A DNA stretch of 59,228 nt from Lentimicrobiaceae bacterium (GTDB taxonomy: Bacteria > Bacteroidota > Bacteroidia > Bacteroidales > F082), in NCBI GenBank assembly GCA_002708315.1, contig PANC01000012.1:55211-114438 (forward strand). The letters are read 5' to 3'. Positions 45,697-53,358 of the stretch are shown here, piece by piece. A program made the position numbers and the translations under genes. Under the pieces are notes generated by a model. That model worked only from the letters and a program-made list of their open reading frames with translations, was not told the DNA's origin and did not search any database. Numbering within the stretch: position 1 is the stretch's first letter; each line of letters begins with the position of its first letter.

Positions 45697-46893
45697 ATGT
45701 CAAAAAGAACAATTGTTGCAATGCCAGGAGACGGCATAGGAAAAGCAGTACTAGATGAAACCATCCGTTTACTTGATGCTGCTGGATTTGAAGCTGAATA
45801 TATAGAAGGTGATATTGGCTGGGAATTTTGGAAATCGGAAGGTAATCCTCTTCCCGAAAGAACCATCGAGTTGATAAAGGAGCACAAAATTGGACTATTT
45901 GGCGCCATTACTTCAAAACCAAAAGATGCTGCCTTTGACGAACTTTCTCCAGAATTAAAAGATAAAGAACTAGTTTACTCTTCACCAATTGTTGGCTTAC
46001 GTCAACATTTCGGTTTGGATATTTGTATGCGTCCATGTCACACATACAAAGGAAACCCTTTAAACTTTATCAGAAGAGGTCCGGGCAATACAATTGAAGA
46101 GCCTGCTGTTGACGTTGTTATTTTCCGTCAAAATACCGAAGGATTATATGGTGGAGTTGAATGGAGTAATCCTCCTGCAGACGTGTATGATGCTTTAATG
46201 ACTCATAATAAGTTTGTAAAGAATTTTGGAAATACTCCCAAAGAAGAAATCTCTGTATCCACAAGAATTTTCACAAAAACAGGAACAACTAGAATTTTAA
46301 GAGCAGCATTTGAGCATGCAAAAAAATATGGATACAAATCGGTAACTGTATGTGAAAAGCCAAATGTTATTCGTGAAACTTCAGGAATGATGTTTAAAAT
46401 GGCTGAGCAGATTCAGAGAAATGATTTTCCTGAAATTCAACTTTGGAATACAAACATAGATGCACAAATGATGTGGCTAACTAAAAACCCTGAGGACTAC
46501 GGGGTAATTGTAGCAGGTAATATGTTTGGTGATATAGTAAGTGACGGCTTTGCAGGTTTAATAGGAGGATTAGGATTTGCTTGTTCAGCGCAATTTAATC
46601 CAGAAACTGGTATTGGTGTATTTGAGCCAACACATGGATCTGCTCCAAAATATGCTGATTATGAAACATCCATTGTAAATCCGATTGCCATGGTAGAGTC
46701 TGCATGTATGATGTTAGATTTTATTGAGGAAAATGATATGGCTGCAAGAATCCGAAAAGCTGTTGCGGAAGTAATTGAAGAAGGACATGTTAGAACATAC
46801 GATATGATGAAGATGCGTGGAACATCTGAGGTAGTTAACGAAGGAGCTGCATCGACAGTGAAGATGACAGATGCTATTATTGCTAAACTTTAA
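45697..46893 (+). CDS. NAD-type isocitrate/isopropylmalate family dehydrogenase
   Basis: A 398-residue decarboxylating beta-hydroxyacid dehydrogenase. It opens with IVAMPGDGIGKAVLDE and has FRQNTEGLYGGVEW (about 147-160), NMFGDIVSDGFAGLIGGLG (about 275-293) and EPTHGSAPKYA. The RxNTEGLYxGVE form is that of NAD-linked isocitrate or homoisocitrate dehydrogenases rather than 3-isopropylmalate dehydrogenase. No leucine-synthesis genes are adjacent, so a TCA-cycle isocitrate dehydrogenase is the first guess. It is followed by an HD-family gene after 11 nt. Confidence 0.9.
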   Translation: MSKRTIVAMPGDGIGKAVLDETIRLLDAAGFEAEYIEGDIGWEFWKSEGNPLPERTIELIKEHKIGLFGAITSKPKDAAFDELSPELKDKELVYSSPIVGLRQHFGLDICMRPCHTYKGNPLNFIRRGPGNTIEEPAVDVVIFRQNTEGLYGGVEWSNPPADVYDALMTHNKFVKNFGNTPKEEISVSTRIFTKTGTTRILRAAFEHAKKYGYKSVTVCEKPNVIRETSGMMFKMAEQIQRNDFPEIQLWNTNIDAQMMWLTKNPEDYGVIVAGNMFGDIVSDGFAGLIGGLGFACSAQFNPETGIGVFEPTHGSAPKYADYETSIVNPIAMVESACMMLDFIEENDMAARIRKAVAEVIEEGHVRTYDMMKMRGTSEVVNEGAASTVKMTDAIIAKL

Positions 46894-46904
46894 TTTTTTG
46901 AGCT

Positions 46905-47456
46905 ATGAATAAAACTGTTTTAGAGCTCTGGCCAGAGCTAGAATGGATAGAAGACGCAGACCTAAGAGAAAAAACAGCACTAACTTGGGAGCTTGCTCTT
47001 GAGAGAAGTGTGCTTACGCCAGAAGACCTAACAAGAATACCCTTTACTCTTCTTTGCGGTCCTGATCTTAAAGTAACCTTCATGGACCACAAAAGGTCTG
47101 TTGTTCATATTGTGCGTGATGCTGGAAATAAAATAAATGAAATGTATCATGGTGAGTTACCAGTTGACATGGATGTGCTCATAGCAGGTGCAATACTTGC
47201 GGATGTAGCCAAACTACTTGAGTATGTATTAGATGATCAAGGCAAAGCAATACAGGGAGAATATGGAAAATATCTTCGTCATCCATTCAGCGGTGTCAGT
47301 CTAGCTGAAGAAGCTGGAGTTCCTGCACAAGTATGTCATATAATAGCTACACATGCTGGAGAGGGAAACATGGTTAAGAGAACCACAGAAGCATACTTAG
47401 TTCATCATTGCGATTTTATGACGTTCTTGCCATTTAAAGATAGATTGATAATTTAA
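46905..47456 (+). CDS. HD-domain-fold protein, probable phosphohydrolase relative
   Basis: A 183-residue cytoplasmic protein with the helical HD layout. A His in DHKRSVVHIV (about 63-72), the central AGAILADVAKLLEYV (about 92-106), the His of IIATHAGEG (about 145-153) and the Asp of VHHCDFM (about 166-172) occupy the metal-ligand positions. In the central motif the paired His-Asp is Ala-Asp, so one metal ligand is missing. I recall relatives with the same AD form but cannot confirm this. Co-transcription with the dehydrogenase is likely. Confidence 0.82.
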   Translation: MNKTVLELWPELEWIEDADLREKTALTWELALERSVLTPEDLTRIPFTLLCGPDLKVTFMDHKRSVVHIVRDAGNKINEMYHGELPVDMDVLIAGAILADVAKLLEYVLDDQGKAIQGEYGKYLRHPFSGVSLAEEAGVPAQVCHIIATHAGEGNMVKRTTEAYLVHHCDFMTFLPFKDRLII

Positions 47457-47515
47457 GATCAAAGGTCTTAGCAAAACAGTATTTTTATTTTTTCATTAGC
47501 AAGAATAAAAAGAAT

Positions 47516-47869
47516 TTATATCTCATCATTAATTACCAAGGCATAATAATCATTTCCAATGGATACGTATCCATGTTCATAGACGAAATAATAGATGCGA
47601 TTATCCTTTGTTGTGTAAGTATTGGTGAAATATTTAAAATTGAATCCAGAATTTAATAAGTCCTGTTTCCTAACCTTTGCTTTACCATTTGGATTATTAT
47701 TCTTGAGAATATTTCTATTCTTACGTAGTATTGAATTTACAGACCTTACAAAAGTAGAATCCTCTCTTTTCTCTTTATTATGATAGCTATTGCGACATTG
47801 GTCGTTGCAAAACTTTTTATCCACTCTTCCAATTAAAGGGGTATCACACTCCAAACAACGTACATCCAT
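47516..47869 (-). CDS. Small zinc-ribbon protein of unknown function
   Basis: A 117-residue protein. Residues 5-24 form a zinc ribbon with CLEC and CNDQC pairs, beginning MDVRCLECDTPLIGR. The rest is basic (RKNRNILKNNNPNGKAKVRK) and ends in a beta-rich segment, YYFVYEHGYVSIGNDYYALV. Similar ORFs are known in Bacteroidota without a function. The ribbon and basic linker suggest nucleic-acid binding, but this is inference. Confidence 0.8.
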   Translation of the reverse strand: MDVRCLECDTPLIGRVDKKFCNDQCRNSYHNKEKREDSTFVRSVNSILRKNRNILKNNNPNGKAKVRKQDLLNSGFNFKYFTNTYTTKDNRIYYFVYEHGYVSIGNDYYALVINDEI

Positions 47870-47922
47870 TTGGCTTAATTTTTGTCAAATTTAAATAATT
47901 CCTAAGAATCAAAATGTAACAA

Positions 47923-47960
47923 GTAGAAAAAGAAAAGCCCCTCCATGAAGGAAGGGCTTT
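47923..47960 (-). terminator. Rho-independent terminator of the CxxCH sorting-domain gene
   Basis: AAAGCCC (47934-47940) pairs with GGGCTTT (47954-47960), and the stem is extended by TCC and GGA. On the minus strand the stem is followed by a T-rich run. It lies about 60 nt after the stop of the gene at 48022. Confidence 0.75.
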
Positions 47961-48021
47961 GAATTATAAATGAGGTTACTTAGCTTGTTTTAAAAGTTTT
48001 AGCAGTAATTGGGCCTCATAA

Positions 48022-48813
48022 CTAGTTTAATATAATCTTGTCGTTGCTTAGTCCTCCTTGATATGAATGCTGCATAATATATATCCCCCTATCAAGGTGA
48101 TTAAGATTAATGTTTGTTTTAGATTTTGAGATGGTGGAATTTAAAATAACCCTACCATTCATATCGATAATCTGAAGATTAGAACCCATTGGAGCTTCAA
48201 TTGTTACTGGTCCCGTTGTAGGATTTGGGTAAAATGAAGTATTTTCCTCTAGGTAGTTATCTGCAATATTGGTAAAAAACTGAGGCACTGTTAACTCTGT
48301 TTGAAAAACAACGTCGTTACTTGTTGTTCCATCACCATTTCCTGCGTTAAAAGCAGCATAGAATTTAATAAGGTCTGGTGCTGGGTCTGGAGCTGTCCAG
48401 TCCATGGACCAGGAGTTAGCATTACCAGTGGGTACATTACCGTTTGCAGTATGTGTAACTGCTTTGTTAGCATTACATAGTTTAGTTCGAGTAGATTCTG
48501 TGATTGTGAACGTTCCCTTTTTATTACCAAACGCATCCTCAGCAGTTAATTCGAAACCGAATTTTACAACACCCTCATGGGTACCTTTGGCTGTTATCGT
48601 ATATGTTTCACCAGCAATAAAACCAGCATCAGGAATGTTTGTTTCTATCCAGTTACCTTGTGCTTGTGCACTTCCGGTATGACAACCTGTACAAGTTGCA
48701 CCATTATCACCCATTGATCCTGTCTTACCGCCTGGACTACCGTCACTATAGCTATACAGAACAAGGATAAAAGGTACAGAAAGGACGAATAATAAATTGT
48801 ATAATTTTTTCAT
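48022..48813 (-). CDS. Exported choice-of-anchor V type protein with type A type IX sorting domain
   Basis: A 263-residue protein with a signal peptide (about 1-22). Close behind it is the motif GDNGATCTGCHTGSAQ (37-52), which contains a CxxCH. A Reeler-like beta domain (about 60-170) follows, in the style of the choice-of-anchor V family. The last about 75 residues, with FYPNPTTGPVTI and LDRGIYIMQHS, form a type A sorting domain for secretion by the type IX system. The CxxCH could bind haem or form a disulfide. Confidence 0.88.
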   Translation of the reverse strand: MKKLYNLLFVLSVPFILVLYSYSDGSPGGKTGSMGDNGATCTGCHTGSAQAQGNWIETNIPDAGFIAGETYTITAKGTHEGVVKFGFELTAEDAFGNKKGTFTITESTRTKLCNANKAVTHTANGNVPTGNANSWSMDWTAPDPAPDLIKFYAAFNAGNGDGTTSNDVVFQTELTVPQFFTNIADNYLEENTSFYPNPTTGPVTIEAPMGSNLQIIDMNGRVILNSTISKSKTNINLNHLDRGIYIMQHSYQGGLSNDKIILN

Positions 48814-49136
48814 TAAATTTACATTAGTTTGTTTATAGTCGTTTAAAATAACACCTTAAGTCGCTAAAATACTATCTCGATCGTTTTTTAACAAATATTT
48901 TTAACTTTTTAACAATTATTTGACAATTTTAATACACGATTATTAGGTGGCTTATCACTGATTTACAAGCATATAGAGCTTTGGTGAAGAATTTAGGAAT
49001 AAGCTTGATATATTTTAGACAAACTAATGGCTTGAAAACTTCCACCATATTATGTTTTTGACTGATGAACTAATGCGATATGAAACTTACATTAAAAATG
49101 CTATATTTGATAACTATTCATCAAACTAATTTTGAT
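48814..49136. other. Divergent intergenic region of about 320 nt
   Basis: This AT-rich region separates two divergent genes for secreted sorting-domain proteins. Apart from the candidate -7 element at 49102-49109 I see no conserved motif, hairpin or short gene in it. Confidence 0.6.
49102..49109 (+). promoter_or_regulatory. Candidate -7 element for the sorting-domain protein-TonB receptor pair
   Basis: TATATTTG matches TAnnTTTG and lies 27 nt before the ATG at 49137. It supports that start over the in-frame ATG at 49080, which would lie upstream of the promoter. Confidence 0.5.
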
Positions 49137-49898
49137 ATGAAATTAAACATAACAATTACTGCGTTAATACTTTCCATTCTTTTTACTCCAATATTTGTTA
49201 AAGCTCAATGCACCCCTGGTAACTCTACCACGTGTCCGGATCTTGAAAATAATGGTGAGGTATGCCCAGCTATATTACCAGATGGAATAACAGGAATGGA
49301 CTACAATGAAGAGTTTACAATTCTTGCACCACCAGAATATGATCTTATGGGAACAGTAATTCAACTGCACCACATAAAAATAGTTGATGTAAACAACCTA
49401 CCCCCTGGTATCTCATGGCAAACAAATGCTGCAGATAGTGTTTTTAATGTGGGTACATATTATTGCGTTCTGCTATCCGGTGAAAGTAATCAAGTTGGGA
49501 ATTACCCTCTAGATATTGTTGTTGATGTATATATTGACTTTTTTGGGTTGCCGGTGTTTGCAGCACAGATTGTAGATTCAACATCAATTTCTCTAAATAT
49601 TACTTGGGATCCAAATGGAATTGAACCTCAAATTACCAATGACTTAGCAATTAATTTATGGCCAAACCCATTTGTAAATGATTTTACGTTTGAGATAGCT
49701 GGCGTTGGTAACGAAATTGTAAGAACCGAAATATATTCGTTGCTGGGTAATAAATTAATGAGTAATGATTTTAACACTAACGCCATTGATAATAAATATA
49801 AGATCGACTGCTCCGAATTACCAGCGGGGACATATTTAATAAAGGTTATATCTGATAATAAGCATGTTTCAAGGCTTATACGAAAAGCATCAAATTAA
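49137..49898 (+). CDS. Exported protein with type A type IX sorting domain
   Basis: Starting at 49137 gives a 253-residue protein with a clean signal peptide (MKLNITITALILSILFT to KAQC). An alternative ATG at 49080 adds 19 residues and is not preferred. The middle contains CPDLENNGEVCPAILPDG and beta-rich sequence without a recognised domain. The C-terminal about 80 residues, with LWPNPFVNDFTFEI and LPAGTYLIKVISD, form a type A sorting signal. It precedes a TonB-dependent receptor by 23 nt, which suggests they act on the same substrate. Confidence 0.85.
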   Translation: MKLNITITALILSILFTPIFVKAQCTPGNSTTCPDLENNGEVCPAILPDGITGMDYNEEFTILAPPEYDLMGTVIQLHHIKIVDVNNLPPGISWQTNAADSVFNVGTYYCVLLSGESNQVGNYPLDIVVDVYIDFFGLPVFAAQIVDSTSISLNITWDPNGIEPQITNDLAINLWPNPFVNDFTFEIAGVGNEIVRTEIYSLLGNKLMSNDFNTNAIDNKYKIDCSELPAGTYLIKVISDNKHVSRLIRKASN

Positions 49899-49921
49899 TA
49901 AAATAGTTCCACATATTTATA

Positions 49922-52210
49922 GTGAGCAACATTTTTATCAAATATATTCTTCTCAACAAGAAGATATCTGGAGTATTGATAATACTATTAATACTCATCG
50001 GTAATTCTTACTCTCAGCAAGCTCATATACATGGTATAATCTCAGACTCTATAACAAACGAATCTCTTCCGGGTGTAAATGTTCTTTTAGGCAATAGTGG
50101 TGGTGTATCATCGAATTCAAATGGTTATTACTACTTGGAACTTGAAAGCGGTGAGCACGACATTACTTTTTCTTTTCTTGGTTATAAAACCAAAACTATA
50201 TCCCTAAATTTAAATAATAATGACAGCATTGACTTAAATGTTAGTCTTGCAAACACCTCTTTTCTTCTAGATATGGCAGTTGTATCTGCAGGTAAATATG
50301 AGCAGAAAATTTCTGATGTTACAGTATCCATAGAAGTTATGAAACCCAGTTTCATTCAAAACATTAATACTACAAATATGGAAGATGCCTTGCAATATGT
50401 TCCAGGGTTGGATATCCTTGATGGACAGGCAAGCATCAGAGGAGGTGGTGGTTATAGTTATGGTGCAGGTAGCAGGGTTATGGTTTTAATTGATGATATT
50501 CCAATATTAGCAGAAGGCACAGAGGACATTAATTGGAATTTTCTACCGGTGGAAAACATAGATCAGGTTGAGATATTAAAGGGTGCATCATCAGCCTTAT
50601 ACGGATCATCTGCATTGAATGGTGTAATAAATATTCGTACAGGATATCCCGATATTGAGCCGAGCACTTCTGTTTCACTATACGCTGGAATCTACGACAA
50701 ACCACAAAGAAAAGAACTATCATGGTGGTGGGATACAAACCCTTTGTTTAGTGGCGTAAACTTTACACATTCACGAAAAATAAAAGAGTTTGATTTTGTT
50801 GTTGGCGCAAATGCTCTTAGCAACGCCGGGTACAGAACTAAAAATTATGATAAGCAGATTAGAGCCAATGTAAAATTTAGGCACAGGCCTTCAAAGTTAA
50901 AGGGCTTATCTTATGGTATAAATGCAAACCTCCAATGGCAACAAACTTCTGATTTTTTTATATGGATGAATGCAGATTCAGGAGCTTTTATTCAGAACCC
51001 TCTAACAGTTACACCAACCACTGGACATCGGTTTAATATTAACCCATGGCTTAGTTATTACGACAAGTACAATAACAAACATTTACTTCTTATTCGTTAT
51101 TATGACTTAAGCAATGGTTTTGATAACAATCCCGATAAAAATAATGCGTCAAAATCATACTATGGTGAGTATCAGTTTCAAAAACAGTTTAATAATGGCT
51201 TAAATTGGATAGTGGGATTCGTTGGAAAATATGGAACCACAGTAGCAAACTTATATGGCGACCACCATGGATCAAACATTGCAGCATTTACTCAGTTAGA
51301 TTACAAATTCTTTGATCGCTTATCTGTATCACTTGGGATTCGCTGGGAGCACCATTCTTTGGATGATACGGAAAAAGAATCGGGAACTGTTTTTAGAGCA
51401 GGGGCTAATTATCAAGTCGCAGAGAACACATTCATAAGAGCTTCCTTTGGACAGGGTTACAGATTTCCATCAATTGCCGAAAAATATACTGCAACAAACA
51501 TTGGTAGTATAAATATTTTTCCAAACCCAGATCTGAAATCGGAAAAAGGATGGAGCTCTGAAATTGGTTTAAAGCAGGGATTTACAATAAACAACTGGTC
51601 AGGATTTATTGATTTTGCAGCCTTTCTATCCGAATATGATAACATGATTGAGTTTATGTTTGGAGTTTATTCTTCGGACTCATTGTCTTTGCCGACATTA
51701 GATGATATTGGATTCAAATCTCAAAACATTGGAAGCGCAAGGATAACTGGTATTGAACTAGGAATTTCAGGAGCTGGTTTGATAGGAAAATTACCAGTAT
51801 CCATTTTTGCGGGATACACATATATGAATCCCATTGATTTAAGCTCGGATACATTATCCAATAACATCCTTAAATACAGATACCGCCATTCCTTCAAATC
51901 AGATATTGAAATACAAGTTCATAAGTTATCCTTTGGCATAAGCACCATATATAGAAGCTTCATGGAAAGAATTGACTCTGCCTTTGAGGAAACCATACTA
52001 GGCACTCAGATATTTCCAGGCCTCAAAGAGTATCGTGAAAAGCATGATTCTGGTTATGTTGTTTTCGATTTCAGAGTTTCATATAACTTTACACCTTCAG
52101 CAAAACTCTCATTTATTGCAAAAAACATGTTCAACAAAGAATACATGGGCCGACCCGGCGATATCCAACCACCCAGGAACTTTACACTGCAATTTCTCCT
52201 TGATTTGTAG
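49922..52210 (+). CDS. TonB-dependent outer-membrane receptor
   Basis: A 762-residue receptor. The start is a GTG at 49922, and a signal peptide covers about residues 1-32 (to GNSYSQ). A carboxypeptidase-regulatory-like domain (about 35-110, SLPGVNVLLGNSGG) is followed by the plug (about 125-240, with NTTNMEDALQYVPGLDILDG and VEILKGASSALYGSSALNG) and a barrel ending in FTLQFLLDL, with a C-terminal Leu in place of the usual aromatic residue. It resembles vitamin or metal receptors rather than SusC, and no SusD partner is present. The substrate is unknown. Confidence 0.92.
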   Translation: MSNIFIKYILLNKKISGVLIILLILIGNSYSQQAHIHGIISDSITNESLPGVNVLLGNSGGVSSNSNGYYYLELESGEHDITFSFLGYKTKTISLNLNNNDSIDLNVSLANTSFLLDMAVVSAGKYEQKISDVTVSIEVMKPSFIQNINTTNMEDALQYVPGLDILDGQASIRGGGGYSYGAGSRVMVLIDDIPILAEGTEDINWNFLPVENIDQVEILKGASSALYGSSALNGVINIRTGYPDIEPSTSVSLYAGIYDKPQRKELSWWWDTNPLFSGVNFTHSRKIKEFDFVVGANALSNAGYRTKNYDKQIRANVKFRHRPSKLKGLSYGINANLQWQQTSDFFIWMNADSGAFIQNPLTVTPTTGHRFNINPWLSYYDKYNNKHLLLIRYYDLSNGFDNNPDKNNASKSYYGEYQFQKQFNNGLNWIVGFVGKYGTTVANLYGDHHGSNIAAFTQLDYKFFDRLSVSLGIRWEHHSLDDTEKESGTVFRAGANYQVAENTFIRASFGQGYRFPSIAEKYTATNIGSINIFPNPDLKSEKGWSSEIGLKQGFTINNWSGFIDFAAFLSEYDNMIEFMFGVYSSDSLSLPTLDDIGFKSQNIGSARITGIELGISGAGLIGKLPVSIFAGYTYMNPIDLSSDTLSNNILKYRYRHSFKSDIEIQVHKLSFGISTIYRSFMERIDSAFEETILGTQIFPGLKEYREKHDSGYVVFDFRVSYNFTPSAKLSFIAKNMFNKEYMGRPGDIQPPRNFTLQFLLDL

Positions 52211-52334
52211 TTTTCGTTATATATGTTTAAGTCAAAGTTATTCACATTCCACTATTGAAAAGTAAAAACCATAAAATATTCATATTATTTTATAAGCGGT
52301 AAATTGCATTAAATTCTTCACGCAAATTCTAAAG

Positions 52335-52375
52335 GGTTCTAATTTGTGTTGGACAAAAAGGAAAAAACCAGAACC
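52335..52375 (+). other. Structured leader before the outer-membrane protein gene
   Basis: GGTTCT (52335-52340) and AGAACC (52370-52375) can pair, with TTTGT and ACAAA (52343-52347 and 52353-52357) pairing inside. It lies 22 nt before the ATG at 52398. It may be a structured 5' leader, but base pairing in such an AT-rich stretch can be accidental. Confidence 0.25.
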
Positions 52376-52397
52376 TGTACATTAAATAATAATTAAA

Positions 52398-53138
52398 ATG
52401 AAAAAAATTACTATCTTATTATTGGTAATGGGCTTGGCCATTATGTCCCAGGCTCAAATCATGTTTGACAAGGGTGTAAGTGGATTCTCAATTAATGCAG
52501 GAATTCAAGAAAGCTATTGGGAAGACGGATTTTACGGTGGTTTGCAGTATACCTTTAAAGGCGCCTTAGACATATCCGCAGAATATGGCAACTTTACCTA
52601 TGACAGAGACAAATTAGAAGCCGCATTAGGTAATGGTGCTAAATTTACAGATGTGCCAAAAGAGTCTGTACTAGCATTTAGTGCACAATACTGGGTTCTA
52701 AGAACAGACCCTGGTAGTGATCGCGGCATAAATGTTGGAGTATGGGCAGGGTACGAAATGGAAAATTATACTGATACAGAGTGGTCACAAACTCCTTTAG
52801 TGCCTGGTACTGAAAACGTAACCACTGATAAAACTGGAAGTGCCTTTGCATTCGGTACATCTTTTTCAATAGACTTCGATGTTAAGGATGGATGGCGTCT
52901 TCAACCATACTCATGGATAGGAAGAGTGTTTGCAACTGAAAAAGGTACATACGATGGTGTCGACGAAACCGAGAATTACCAAGGTACCGGAGCAGGAATA
53001 GGTGTTATCTTACAAAAAATGCTCAACAACGGAAGTTCTGTTTGGTTTGGAGCTGAGTGGGATATGGATAACCTAGAAAATGCTAACGATACTTCATATG
53101 AAGTGACTGTAGGTTTCAACCTAGGTTTTGCAAAATAA
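52398..53138 (+). CDS. Outer-membrane beta-barrel-like protein
   Basis: A 246-residue exported protein with a signal peptide (about 1-20, ending SQAQ). The mature part is a series of amphipathic beta strands (for example VSGFSINAGIQESYWEDG and GAEWDMDNLENA) and ends in GFNLGFAK. It looks like a small outer-membrane barrel of the OmpW/OmpA-like type, but no specific family is recognised. A strong terminator follows. Confidence 0.78.
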   Translation: MKKITILLLVMGLAIMSQAQIMFDKGVSGFSINAGIQESYWEDGFYGGLQYTFKGALDISAEYGNFTYDRDKLEAALGNGAKFTDVPKESVLAFSAQYWVLRTDPGSDRGINVGVWAGYEMENYTDTEWSQTPLVPGTENVTTDKTGSAFAFGTSFSIDFDVKDGWRLQPYSWIGRVFATEKGTYDGVDETENYQGTGAGIGVILQKMLNNGSSVWFGAEWDMDNLENANDTSYEVTVGFNLGFAK

Positions 53139-53160
53139 ATATTAATTTAACAGATTAACA

Positions 53161-53204
53161 GGGGGTTAGGGCTCATAAAACATGAGCTTTAACCCCCTTT
53201 TTTT
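53161..53204 (+). terminator. Strong rho-independent terminator
   Basis: A long stem (GGGGGTTA and TAACCCCC with an inner GCTCAT and ATGAGC) and a run of seven T residues follow the outer-membrane protein gene by 22 nt. The rest of the 220-nt gap to 53359 shows no gene. Confidence 0.93.
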
Positions 53205-53358
53205 GTGTATCTTTTTTTATCAGTAGTATTCGATTTAATTTTTTATACTTTTACAACAGTACAGTTATATCTACATACCAATTTATCAGTAAATTATTAC
53301 ATTTAACCCTAAAACGCATATTATAGACTCTATATGACACAAATTAAAATCAAACCTT

